From IMG/VR virus record IMGVR_UViG_3300024255_001824, positions 1-42,406 of that record: DNA of 42,406 bases. One strand, 5' to 3'. The notes under the pieces are model-generated. The model saw only the letters and a program-made list of their open reading frames with translations. It was not told where the DNA came from and ran no database searches. Numbering within the stretch: the stretch's first letter is position 1; every line of letters starts with the position of its first letter. This DNA comes from a virus. The position numbers were made by a program, and so were the translations under genes. Positions 34,320 through 42,406 of this stretch are shown here, piece after piece.

Positions 34320-35275
34320 TTCTTTTTACAGCCGATTGGCATATCAAACTGGGGCAGAAAAATGTCCCAGCTTCTTGGGCCTTAAATCGTTATAAATTAT
34401 TTTTCGAACAACTTCATAGTTTAGAAAAAATGTGCAATATGCACATTATAGGAGGCGATCTCTTTGATCGCCTTCCTAATATGGAAGAGTTAGAACTTTA
34501 TTTTTCTTTTATACGAAATGTTAAAATACCCACTATCATTTATGATGGAAATCATGAGGCTACTAAAAAGCACAAGACTTTCTTTACTCAATTAAAGCAA
34601 GTAAGTAGGGATATAAATCCTCTTGTGCAAATAGTAGACATTTCATATGTCGATAAAGATATAGGTTTTAGTATTCTTCCTTACACAGAGCTACATAGAA
34701 AAGAAAGTATTGAAAAGTTTGATACAAAGTTTCCTTTATTTACTCATGTACGCGGCGAAATTCCTCCCCATGTCAAGCCAGAGGTGGACTTAGACAGGTT
34801 TGAAGATTTTCCTATCGTATTCGCAGGAGACTTACACGCACACAGTAATACGCAGCGTAATATTGTATATCCTGGCAGTCCCATGACTACTTCTTTTCAT
34901 AGAACTTCTGTAACTACCGGCTATCTTTTAATAAATCCAGACGATTGGTCGTGGATATGGGAGCCTTTTGACCTTCCACAATTGATAAGAAAGACAGTAC
35001 GAACCCCGGAAGAAATGATACCTACTGAGTACGATCATACAATCTATGAAATAGAAGGAGACATACAAGCTCTTGCTGAAATTAAAAACTCTGAGCTACT
35101 TGATAAGAAAGTAGTTAAAAGAAATAGTGAGGCCGCACTTCTCCTTGATAAGGAAATGACTGTTCAAGAGGAGCTAACAGAATACTTGCAATTTGTACTC
35201 GAAATAGAAGAAGCACGAATACCAGATATTATAGGAACTTTTAATGATTACGCTTCAAAAGTTGCAATGGAATAA
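34316..35275 (+). CDS. SbcD/gp47-type nuclease subunit
   Basis: 319 residues. Metallophosphoesterase motifs: FTADWHIKLG (D-x-H), IIGGDLFDR, IYDGNHEA and FAGDLHAHSN. With SbcC it processes DNA ends for recombination (T4 gp47 role). It overlaps the SbcC gene by 32 nt and the SSB gene by 4. Confidence 0.9.
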   Translation: MILFTADWHIKLGQKNVPASWALNRYKLFFEQLHSLEKMCNMHIIGGDLFDRLPNMEELELYFSFIRNVKIPTIIYDGNHEATKKHKTFFTQLKQVSRDINPLVQIVDISYVDKDIGFSILPYTELHRKESIEKFDTKFPLFTHVRGEIPPHVKPEVDLDRFEDFPIVFAGDLHAHSNTQRNIVYPGSPMTTSFHRTSVTTGYLLINPDDWSWIWEPFDLPQLIRKTVRTPEEMIPTEYDHTIYEIEGDIQALAEIKNSELLDKKVVKRNSEAALLLDKEMTVQEELTEYLQFVLEIEEARIPDIIGTFNDYASKVAME

Positions 35276-37040
35276 TTGTTTTAGCTACGGAGAAAACAAC
35301 GAAATAATTTTAGATGGACGAACTCTTACTCAAATACTAGGAACTAATGGTATGGGTAAGAGTTCTATTCCTTTAATTATTGAAGAAGCTCTGTACAATA
35401 AAAATTCAAAAGGTATAAAGAAGGCAGATATTCCGAATCGTTATGTAAATAATGGTTATGACATTATTCTTCACTTTACTCGAGATGCTGATGAATATAA
35501 AATTACAGTAAATCGTAAAAATAATATTAAAGTAAAGTTCGAAAAGAATGGCGAAGATATATCAAGCCACACTGCTACAAATACCTACAAGTCTGTGCAA
35601 GAAGTTATAGGTATAGATTTTAAAACCTTTTCACAGCTTGTATACCAAAATACAAACGCAAGCCTACAATTCTTAACAGCCACAGATACTAATAGAAAAA
35701 AGTTTTTAATTGAGCTTTTATCATTAGAAAAGTATGTAGATCTTTTTGAGTTATTTAAGGCAGCTTCCCGAGATATATCTATGGAAGTAAATGCGCTTGA
35801 TAGTCAGATAAGTACGATTGAAAAATGGTTACATAATAATAAATTGACAGATACTACCGTACTGCCGATGTTAAATTTAGAAATCGATACGGAAGAAGAA
35901 GAGAAAGAATTCCGATTTTTAACAAAAGAAATTGAAAATATTTCCGAAAAAAATAAAAAAATTTCTAAAAATAATTCTTATAAAGAGCTGTTAAAGCAAA
36001 TCGATATTGATGAAGCTAGAAAATGTACAATTAGTAAAAAAGAATCTTACGATGACTTACAGTCGGAAACAGGAAGCCTCAACGGGGTCGTAGCGGGGTC
36101 GCAAAAACTTTTAGTAAAGCTAGAGAAACTAGGAGATCACTGCCCAACTTGTGAACAGGCCATAGACCCGAGATTCAAAGAGGGTCTTATCGACAGTGAA
36201 ACAAAAAAAATTACGGAGGCAAAAGAAAAGCAGAATGAAATTGAAACAAGAATATCAGAAATTAAACGAAATAATAGAGATTACGACAATGCTAGAAAAA
36301 TTGAAAGAGACTGGGAAGACATGTATCGAAGTATCGATCGAACTCTGCCAGTGGCCCTCTTGGATAAGAATGAGCTGGACGAGCGCTTGGCTAGAGTACA
36401 GGATGACTTGGGCAGAAGAAAAAGCGAAATGGAGCGTATCTCGAAAGAAAATGAACAGCGAACAAAACGCAACACCAGAATACAAGTAATTCAAGAACAA
36501 ACAGATGAACTTTGCTCTCAGCTAGAAAAAGCAAATGAAAAGTTAAAGAGTATAGGGGAGCTTTCATCGAACTTAGAAGTATTAAAAAAATCTTTTAGCA
36601 CTAATGGTTTGATTGCGTACAAGATCGAAAATCTTGTAAAAGAGTTAGAGGAACTCGCAAACCACTATTTAGCAGAGCTTTCAGACGGTAGATTTACACT
36701 TGAGTTTGTAGTAACAAATGACAAGTTAAATGTACAAGTCACTGACAATGGAAATGTTGTAGATATTCTTGCACTTTCGAGTGGAGAACTAGCCCGAGTT
36801 AATACGGCAACTCTTATCGCAATTCGAAAGCTTATGAGCAGTATTTCCAAATCTAGAATAAATGTATTATTTTTAGATGAAGTTATTAACGTTCTCGACG
36901 AAACAGGCCGAGAGAAAATAGTAGAAGTTCTTCTTCAAGAAGATCTGAATACTTATATTGTTAGTCACGGATGGAGTCATCCACTGCTTGAAAAAATAGA
37001 GGTTATTAAATGCGACAACGTCAGCAAGTTAGAATATTAA
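35244..37040 (+). CDS. SbcC/gp46-type ATPase subunit
   Basis: 598 residues. Walker A LGTNGMGKSSI, long coiled-coil arms, a zinc hook CPTC near residue 300, the ABC signature LSSGELARVN and Walker B VLFLDEVINVLDE. Shorter than E. coli SbcC but the same size class as T4 gp46. Works with the gene upstream. Confidence 0.9.
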   Translation: MITLQKLQWNNCFSYGENNEIILDGRTLTQILGTNGMGKSSIPLIIEEALYNKNSKGIKKADIPNRYVNNGYDIILHFTRDADEYKITVNRKNNIKVKFEKNGEDISSHTATNTYKSVQEVIGIDFKTFSQLVYQNTNASLQFLTATDTNRKKFLIELLSLEKYVDLFELFKAASRDISMEVNALDSQISTIEKWLHNNKLTDTTVLPMLNLEIDTEEEEKEFRFLTKEIENISEKNKKISKNNSYKELLKQIDIDEARKCTISKKESYDDLQSETGSLNGVVAGSQKLLVKLEKLGDHCPTCEQAIDPRFKEGLIDSETKKITEAKEKQNEIETRISEIKRNNRDYDNARKIERDWEDMYRSIDRTLPVALLDKNELDERLARVQDDLGRRKSEMERISKENEQRTKRNTRIQVIQEQTDELCSQLEKANEKLKSIGELSSNLEVLKKSFSTNGLIAYKIENLVKELEELANHYLAELSDGRFTLEFVVTNDKLNVQVTDNGNVVDILALSSGELARVNTATLIAIRKLMSSISKSRINVLFLDEVINVLDETGREKIVEVLLQEDLNTYIVSHGWSHPLLEKIEVIKCDNVSKLEY

Positions 37041-37097
37041 ACAGATTATCATCTAGTAGGCGGCAACAATGGCTAGTACAGGAGGAGAAAGAAAGAA

Positions 37098-37304
37098 ATG
37101 AGAGAGTTAGTAGTGGAAGCACTGAAAGCGAAATACTTCGGGAAGATGAAGGAAGCAGAAGCAAATATAGAAATATATCTGGAAAACCCAGTTGGTATTG
37201 GAGAGCACCCAGAAATACTCGACGCAATTGACTCACAAATTGAAAAACTTGTAGAAGCGCAAGAAAAGTTTAAAGCATTAGAAGAATTCGACCATGGTGG
37301 ATAG
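37098..37304 (+). CDS. Small conserved phage protein (68 aa)
   Basis: Begins MRELVVEALKAKYFGKMKEA; NIEIYLENPVGIGEHPEILDAIDSQIEKL is a recurrent marine and T4-like phage pattern without known function. AGGAGG upstream of the ATG. The longer frame from 37010 is in another reading frame and is rejected. Confidence 0.7.
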   Translation: MRELVVEALKAKYFGKMKEAEANIEIYLENPVGIGEHPEILDAIDSQIEKLVEAQEKFKALEEFDHGG

Positions 37305-37731
37305 TAGGGCAAAAGGGGCACGAGGAGAGTATCTTGTTCGAGATATCCTGCGAGAGTACACAGATCTACAGTTTGAAAGAGTTCCTAATTCAGGAGCTTT
37401 GGAATATCTAAAAGGAGATTTATATATACCGCATGAAAAGAATAAGTACTGTATAGAGGTAAAAAACTATGCGGATTCTCCTCTTACGGATAAAATTTTT
37501 ACTGCCCCAAAAACTAATAATCTCATTCGCTGGTGGACTAAAGTACAGATGCAGGCGGCTCAAGGAGGACAAGAGCCTTTGTTATTTTTTAAATATAATC
37601 GTTCTCCCGTATTCGTAGTTACAGCCGATAAGCCTAAAAACTTTTCTTTATGGATTAATATAAATTTTTTAGGGTGTTATGTAATGGTTGCGGAGGAATG
37701 GTTAAAAAATGAAAAACCGGAGTTTTTATAA
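37294..37731 (+). CDS. PD-(D/E)XK nuclease, Holliday-junction-resolvase-like
   Basis: 145 residues. RAKGARGEYLVRDIL supplies the N-terminal Glu, then RVPNSGALEYLKGDLY and YCIEVKNYAD (D...ExK) complete the core of the fold. Probably cuts branched DNA during recombination or before packaging. Overlaps both neighbours. Confidence 0.78.
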   Translation: MVDSRAKGARGEYLVRDILREYTDLQFERVPNSGALEYLKGDLYIPHEKNKYCIEVKNYADSPLTDKIFTAPKTNNLIRWWTKVQMQAAQGGQEPLLFFKYNRSPVFVVTADKPKNFSLWININFLGCYVMVAEEWLKNEKPEFL

Positions 37732-38582
37732 TGGCATTTAATTTTGAAGATAAGCTATTTAATGATGAATACTCCCCGCAGTCTACTTTAATTGTAGACT
37801 CTTTAAATCTAGCTTTTCGATGGAAGCACCAAGGAAGGTCAGACTTTAGGTATGAATTTGAAAGTACAGTTCAAAGTCTAGCAAAATCATACGGCACAGA
37901 TAGAGTAATTATTACTGCGGATTGGGGAGCTTCCTCTTATAGAAAAATAATTAGCGGAGATTATAAACAAAATAGAAAAGAAAAAATTGCAGAACAAACA
38001 GAAGAAGAAAGAATAGCATTTGAAGAGTTTTTTGAAGAGTTTGAAGCCAGTCTAGAGGTAATGAAAGAGGGCGGCTATGTAGTTCTTCGATATAAAGGAG
38101 TGGAAGCAGACGACCTTGCGGGACACTTAGTAAAATATAAAGATAAATATGGGCTAGGAGATATTTGGCTTATATCAAGTGACCGAGACTGGGATTTGCT
38201 AGTACAAGAAGGTGTAAGTAGGTTTTCTTATGTGACGAGGAAGGAAGTCACGCTAGAAAATTGGAGTAGTCACTATGACTGCACTCCCGAAGAGTACATC
38301 TCTGTTAAGTGCTTGATGGGGGATAAAGGAGATAATGTTGCGGGCTTCCCCGGGATTGGCATAAAGCGCGCAGTAAGTCTTGTAAAAGAATATGGTAGTG
38401 CTTATGATATTTATGAAGCCGTACCTATACATAGTAAATATAAATTTATACAAGGATTGAATGAAAATCCAGAGCAGATTCTTAAAAACTATGAGTTAAT
38501 GGACTTATTAACTTATTGCGATGATGCGCTAGGTGCAACTAATTTTAAGGATATACGAGGGAGAATGTTAGATGGGCTATAA
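37731..38582 (+). CDS. 5'-3' exonuclease / flap endonuclease (FEN)
   Basis: 283 residues. Acidic metal sites in LIVDSLNLAFRW, KGVEADDLAGHLV and LISSDRDWDLLV; the H3TH motif in LMGDKGDNVAGFPGIGIKRAVSLVKEYG. Removes RNA primers and flaps. Supplies the activity that the family A polymerase lacks. Confidence 0.92.
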   Translation: MAFNFEDKLFNDEYSPQSTLIVDSLNLAFRWKHQGRSDFRYEFESTVQSLAKSYGTDRVIITADWGASSYRKIISGDYKQNRKEKIAEQTEEERIAFEEFFEEFEASLEVMKEGGYVVLRYKGVEADDLAGHLVKYKDKYGLGDIWLISSDRDWDLLVQEGVSRFSYVTRKEVTLENWSSHYDCTPEEYISVKCLMGDKGDNVAGFPGIGIKRAVSLVKEYGSAYDIYEAVPIHSKYKFIQGLNENPEQILKNYELMDLLTYCDDALGATNFKDIRGRMLDGL

Positions 38583-40353
38583 CGTAGTTGTCGACTATAA
38601 TCGAGACGCGTATTTATCAGAGTTTAGTAAAAAAACTTTGGAAGATAGATATATGATTGACGGAGAATTATCTCCCCAAGATGCTTTTTCACGTGCAGCA
38701 AAAGCATTCGCAAATGATGAAAAGCACGCACAAAGACTATATGACTATGCTAGTAAGCTTTGGTTCATGTTTAGTACCCCAATTCTTTCAAATGGCGGTA
38801 CTACAAGAGGGCTGCCTATTAGTTGTTTTTTAAACTATGTGGATGATAGTCGAGAAGGGCTTACAAATCATTATACTGAAAATGCTTTTTTAAGTAGTGT
38901 TGGTGGGGGTGTAGGAGGATGCTGGAACGGGGTTCGGAGTGTAGGCTCGAAAACGAGCAATGGCTCCGAAAGTACTGGCGTTATTCCTTTTATGAAAGTT
39001 GTTGATGCCGAAATGCTTGCGTTTAGCCAGGGAGTAACACGTCGGGGAAGTTATGCTGCTTATCTGGACATGTCCCACCCAGAAATAGAGGAATTTTTAG
39101 ATGTTCGAAAGCCTACTGGCGGTGATATTAACCGTAAGTCTACTAACCTTCATCATGGGGTCGTGGTTTCAGATTCTTTTATGGAGCTCATCGAGCGAGC
39201 CACAAGAGAAGAAGGATTTAATGATAGTTGGGATCTTCGCGATCCTCATACTGGCCGCATTGTAAAAACGGTATCCGCAAAAACACTTTGGGTAAAGTTG
39301 ATTCAAAATCGTGTAGAGACGGGGGAACCTTACATTATGTTTGGGGATACCGTACAAGAAGGATTACCAGAGTGTCAAAAAGAGAAAGGTTTAAAAGTAC
39401 ACCATTCAAATCTTTGTAGTGAAATTACTCTTGCTACAGATGAAGATCGTACTGCCGTGTGTTGTTTATCAAGTGTAAATCTAGAAGAATTTGATGAGTG
39501 GCAACACGATGAGAATTTCATTCCAGACCTAGTTGCAATGCTTGACAATGTACTTTCATACTTTGTTGAAAATGCCCCTCGTGAGCTATGGAGAGCAGCG
39601 TATAGTGCTATGCAGGAAAGAAGTATTGGTCTGGGGGCAATGGGCTTTCATGCCTACCTACAAAGACATAATCAGCCATTTGAAGGTATAATGGCAAAGA
39701 GTGCAAACATGAGAATGTTTAAACACATAAAATCGGAGGCAAATCGTGCAACTCTTAAATTGGCTATGGAAAGGGGCGAAGCTCCTGATGCAGTCGGCTA
39801 CGGAGTTCGTAATGTTCACTTGTTGGCTGTTGCTCCTAATGCTAGTAGTTCCATTATTTGTGGTAACACTAGTCCAAGCATCGAGCCTTATCGCGCTAAC
39901 GCGTTTACTCAAAAAACTAAGTCCGGGTCAAGTCTACAAAAGAACGAATATTTAGAGCATATCCTTCAAGAATTAGGAGAAGATACAGATGAAGTATGGA
40001 AAGGAGTTATTACAAACGGTGGTTCGGTTCAACATCTTGACTTTCTTGATGATTGGACAAAAGACGTATTCAAAACTGCAGTGGAAATTGACCAGAGATG
40101 GGTTATCGATCTCGCAGCCGATCGACAGCAATATATCTGTCAAAGTCAATCTTTAAATGTGTTTTTTCCTGCAAATGTGTCAAAGCAAGAGCTTCACGCT
40201 ATTCATATGATGGCATGGAAAAAGAAAGTAAAAACTCTATATTATTTAAGAAGTGAAGCGTACAAGCGGGCTGAAAAAGTTTCTGATGAAGCATTACGGC
40301 AGTATATTTTTGACAGCTTGGACGAAGGCGCGTGTTTAGCGTGTGAGGGTTAA
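38572..40353 (+). CDS. nrdA: Ribonucleoside-diphosphate reductase, alpha subunit (class I)
   Basis: 593 residues. Redox and catalytic cysteines are in GLPISCFLNY, SNLCSEITL (with Asn and Glu) and AVCCLSSVNLEEF; the radical-path tyrosines are in TLYYLRS and the C-terminal shuttle pair is CLACEG. PNASSSIICGNTSPSIEP is the substrate-phosphate loop. There is no N-terminal ATP-cone, so dATP feedback at the activity site is probably absent. Converts NDPs to dNDPs for phage DNA synthesis. Followed by nrdB. Confidence 0.93.
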   Translation: MGYNVVVDYNRDAYLSEFSKKTLEDRYMIDGELSPQDAFSRAAKAFANDEKHAQRLYDYASKLWFMFSTPILSNGGTTRGLPISCFLNYVDDSREGLTNHYTENAFLSSVGGGVGGCWNGVRSVGSKTSNGSESTGVIPFMKVVDAEMLAFSQGVTRRGSYAAYLDMSHPEIEEFLDVRKPTGGDINRKSTNLHHGVVVSDSFMELIERATREEGFNDSWDLRDPHTGRIVKTVSAKTLWVKLIQNRVETGEPYIMFGDTVQEGLPECQKEKGLKVHHSNLCSEITLATDEDRTAVCCLSSVNLEEFDEWQHDENFIPDLVAMLDNVLSYFVENAPRELWRAAYSAMQERSIGLGAMGFHAYLQRHNQPFEGIMAKSANMRMFKHIKSEANRATLKLAMERGEAPDAVGYGVRNVHLLAVAPNASSSIICGNTSPSIEPYRANAFTQKTKSGSSLQKNEYLEHILQELGEDTDEVWKGVITNGGSVQHLDFLDDWTKDVFKTAVEIDQRWVIDLAADRQQYICQSQSLNVFFPANVSKQELHAIHMMAWKKKVKTLYYLRSEAYKRAEKVSDEALRQYIFDSLDEGACLACEG

Positions 40354-40354
40354 T

Positions 40355-41317
40355 ATGAGTAATTTGTTACAGGAAAGAGAATATTATAAGCCTTTTAATT
40401 ATCCGTGGGCTTTTAAACATTATAAGACTCAACAGCATATGCATTGGCTTCCTGATGAAGTGAATCTTGCGGATGACTTGCGAGACTATCGAGATAAGTT
40501 GACTCCCGAAAATCGTCGACTTATTAATCAGATTTTTAGATTCTTTACCCAAGCTGATGTAGATGTTTGTTGTGGATACGCAAAGCATTATCTACCCACA
40601 TTTAAGCAGCCAGAAGTAAGAATGATGCTATCAGCTTTTGCTGCAATGGAAGCGGTACACCAAGAAGCTTATTCATTATTACTAGAAACCCTTGGTTTTG
40701 GGGATGATGAATACCAAAAGTTTTTTGAACATAAAGAAATGATGGACAAGCATGAGTATCTTTCAAATTTTGGAATGGATACTCCGATGAATATTGCAAA
40801 AACAATGGCGATTTACTCTGGGTTCACCGAAGGAGTACAGTTATTTAGTAGCTTTGCAATTTTGTTAAACTTTCCAAGACATAATTTGATGAAAGGTATG
40901 GGCCAGATTGTTACATGGTCTGTTCGTGACGAAACTTTGCACGTTGAAGGAATGTCACAGCTTTTCCGTACTTTTATTCATGAAAATTCTCAGCTATGGA
41001 CTGATGATCTAAAGTATGAGATTTACTGCGCAGCCGAACGAACAGTAGAACTGGAAGATGCTTTTATTGATTTGTGCTTTGCGGGGGCGTCTATTCCTGA
41101 CCTAACCCCGGAAGAGGTAAAAGAATATATTCGATATATTGCGGATCGTAGACTTCTTGGTCTAGGAATGAAGAAAATATTTAGCAGTGATAAAAATCCT
41201 TTACCTTGGCTAGATTATATGCTAAACGGGGTAGAGCACACTAACTTTTTTGAAAACAGAGCCACTGAGTACTCTCGTGCAAGTACTACAGGTAACTGGC
41301 AAGATATATTTAAATAG
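40355..41317 (+). CDS. nrdB: Ribonucleoside-diphosphate reductase, beta subunit
   Basis: 320 residues from the ATG at 40355 (a GTG four codons earlier overlaps nrdA). Metal ligands: Asp in FFTQADVDV, Glu and His in MEAVHQEAY, Glu in GFTEGVQL, and Glu and His in RDETLHVEG. The Tyr four residues after the first His (HQEAY) matches the radical Tyr122 of E. coli. A di-metal tyrosyl-radical subunit is therefore likely; iron or manganese cannot be told. Confidence 0.93.
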   Translation: MSNLLQEREYYKPFNYPWAFKHYKTQQHMHWLPDEVNLADDLRDYRDKLTPENRRLINQIFRFFTQADVDVCCGYAKHYLPTFKQPEVRMMLSAFAAMEAVHQEAYSLLLETLGFGDDEYQKFFEHKEMMDKHEYLSNFGMDTPMNIAKTMAIYSGFTEGVQLFSSFAILLNFPRHNLMKGMGQIVTWSVRDETLHVEGMSQLFRTFIHENSQLWTDDLKYEIYCAAERTVELEDAFIDLCFAGASIPDLTPEEVKEYIRYIADRRLLGLGMKKIFSSDKNPLPWLDYMLNGVEHTNFFENRATEYSRASTTGNWQDIFK

Positions 41318-41326
41318 GAATTTACA

Positions 41327-41569
41327 ATGACAGAAGAAACGGATCGACCTACTATAACATTTGAAGGCGACAGCTATTTTATAGATGAGTTGTCAGATAA
41401 GGCAAAATATTTTACGGGGCAGCTTCAACAGCTTGCCAAAGAAATAAATGACTGTCAAAGCCTAAATCATCGACTAGAGCTCTCAAGATCAGGATTTATT
41501 GATTTATTGCGGCTAGAACTTAGCAAAGAAAGTGAAGAAATTGTAGAGGAGCCTAATACAGATGATTGA
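41327..41569 (+). CDS. Small DUF6447-like protein (80 aa), paralogue 1
   Basis: TITFEGDSYFIDELSDKAKYFTGQLQQLAKEI, then a coiled coil and acidic end. The opening (TITxxGxxYxxDxLSDxAK) recalls DUF6447. The next gene has the same helical half (LSERAIVYLAQIQDLQQQLEQE), so the two look like paralogues. Function unknown. Confidence 0.65.
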   Translation: MTEETDRPTITFEGDSYFIDELSDKAKYFTGQLQQLAKEINDCQSLNHRLELSRSGFIDLLRLELSKESEEIVEEPNTDD

Positions 41570-41807
41570 TATACCTCTTGCAGACGAAGGTGGGTGGGAA
41601 GACTCAGGAGAAACTAAAAAGCGCCTAGAAGATAATCTTCCTCCTACTCCAGAAAATAATTTATCTGAGCGCGCTATTGTGTATCTTGCACAAATTCAAG
41701 ATTTACAGCAGCAGTTAGAACAAGAACATCTAAAAGTTCAAAGGCTTGAAATGGCGATAAAGGGATTTAGTATAGCACTTCAAGAAGAAATGGAAAAGGG
41801 GCAATAG
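41562..41807 (+). CDS. Small coiled-coil protein (81 aa), paralogue 2
   Basis: Begins MIDIPLADEGGWEDSGETKK; NLSERAIVYLAQIQDLQQQL parallels the upstream gene, followed by KVQRLEMAIKGFSIALQEEM. It overlaps the upstream gene by 8 nt. Its end overlaps the terminator. Confidence 0.65.
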   Translation: MIDIPLADEGGWEDSGETKKRLEDNLPPTPENNLSERAIVYLAQIQDLQQQLEQEHLKVQRLEMAIKGFSIALQEEMEKGQ

Positions 41808-41820
41808 CCCCTTTTTTATT
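41794..41820. terminator. Bidirectional terminator between convergent units
   Basis: Stem AAAAGGGGC/GCCCCTTTT with an AATA loop (41794-41802 and 41807-41815), giving a T-run on both strands. It separates the plus-strand replication unit from the minus-strand LamG gene. Confidence 0.9.
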
Positions 41821-42406
41821 ACCCTTGTAACGCTGCTGCTGGTGGTGTGAAATTAGCTGTATACCTGCCCAATCCATTTGTTATTCGTACATCGCTTAAA
41901 TATCCATTAAACTGATCAGTATTATTTACTCTCTGCCTTCCAATTTGCATAGGAACTGTTGCAGTAAATGCAGTGCTGCTTGTAGCCGAGTCTACTTCTG
42001 TGCCATCTATAAATAATTTTACAGTAGATCCTGTTCTTGAAACTGCGATATGGTACCATTGACCCGTAGTAACGGTTGAGGTACTGGGATCTTGTAATAA
42101 CGGAGTTGCATCAGCATAAAAAGATATTGAACTTCCTGTTGATCTCCAATAAAGTTCCCAACTTGCAGAATTACTGTTATCATACTTTTCTATTATTACT
42201 CTGCTTGAAGAAAGAGAATCAAAATATGTCCAGCATTCGATTGTAAAATCTTTAGTTAGATTAAACACAGGATCATGTGATACTTCTATATAATCACCCG
42301 AACCGTCAAAATACATAGAAGAACTCAAATACTTTGTTTGAGTAGTAGAGGATTGAGTATTTCCTGCTAAAATTGCATTAGATGCCGTTTGTGATTTATC
42401 TATAAT
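41819..42406 (-). CDS. LamG/concanavalin-type virion protein, partial (cut by right edge)
   Basis: The minus frame is open through the right edge, so the N-terminus lies outside. Upstream of the likely domain start it reads IIDKSQTASNAILAGNTQSS. The visible domain (MYFDGSGDYIEVSHDPVFNL, FTIECWTYFDSL, WYHIAVSRTGSTVKLFIDGTEV, FNGYLSDVRITNGLGRYT) is a classical LamG beta sandwich. In phages this is found on tail fibres or tail-tip proteins that bind glycans. It is the C-terminal end of a probably longer protein. Confidence 0.85.
   Translation of the reverse strand: MIDKSQTASNAILAGNTQSSTTQTKYLSSSMYFDGSGDYIEVSHDPVFNLTKDFTIECWTYFDSLSSSRVIIEKYDNSNSASWELYWRSTGSSISFYADATPLLQDPSTSTVTTGQWYHIAVSRTGSTVKLFIDGTEVDSATSSTAFTATVPMQIGRQRVNNTDQFNGYLSDVRITNGLGRYTANFTPPAAALQG

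Noticed and set aside
37010-37231. Plus-strand 73-codon frame after the SbcC gene
   Set aside because: Mostly overlaps the conserved 68-residue gene at 37098; Arg/Ser-rich shadow composition.
1-42406. CRISPR array, insertion sequence or integrase
   Set aside because: No regularly spaced short repeats, no transposase or recombinase motifs and no IS-type terminal repeats were seen on either strand.

Overview
The window looks like part of a lytic, tailed double-stranded DNA phage of a marine Gram-negative host, probably a gammaproteobacterium. It holds a nearly complete phage replication set (DnaB-type helicase, primase, family A polymerase, UvsW-type helicase, ssDNA-binding protein, SbcD/SbcC-type nuclease pair, PD-(D/E)XK nuclease, FEN exonuclease, split NAD-dependent ligase, class I ribonucleotide reductase). 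It also holds a lysis region, many tiny marine-phage genes and at least a dozen near-consensus sigma70 promoters. I see no integrase, repressor or phage RNA polymerase. Large terminase, portal, capsid and most tail genes are absent, and both edges cut minus-strand virion-type genes, so the structural module must lie outside.

Layout. (1) 1-4600, minus strand: a virion-type gene cut by the edge, a run of very basic small proteins, a 213-bp tandem duplication, two membrane-anchored proteins, a small-terminase-like gene and a cytosine-methyltransferase-like gene. (2) 4659-6851, minus: a full-length TonB-dependent outer-membrane receptor, very unusual in a phage. (3) 6990-9545, plus: a GC-richer cassette (HTH protein, small membrane proteins, HAD phosphatase, DnaQ-like exonuclease, PPK2 polyphosphate kinase) bracketed by a 23-bp imperfect direct repeat that resembles Fur boxes. 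(4) 9545-10138: a gene-free control region with a perfect bacterial parS palindrome, three leftward and two rightward promoters, and several inverted repeats. (5) 10139-15130: small early genes, a promoter-to-terminator noncoding RNA of about 480 nt, a second gene-free stretch of about 415 bp, and a leftward operon with a Myb-like protein, ribosomal protein bS21 and a MazG-like enzyme. (6) 15190-20096: an isolated tmRNA-type 3' end, a secreted protein with an EF-hand-like loop, Hsp20, a string of tiny membrane genes, a lipoprotein, the Fe-S scaffold IscU, a T4-type lysozyme and an M15-type peptidase. (7) 20099-41807, plus: regulators, the replication and recombination genes and nrdA/nrdB. (8) 41819 to the right edge, minus: a LamG-domain virion protein, cut by the edge.

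How the genes may work together. Near-perfect host-type promoters suggest the phage depends on host RNA polymerase. At least five small HTH proteins, one with four tandem repeats, could be its regulators or DNA-coating proteins. The receptor, IscU, the Fur-like palindromes and a di-metal NrdB suggest an iron theme. PPK2, MazG and the reductase touch nucleotide supply. These links are inferred from gene content. All similarity calls are from reading motifs; no database search was run.
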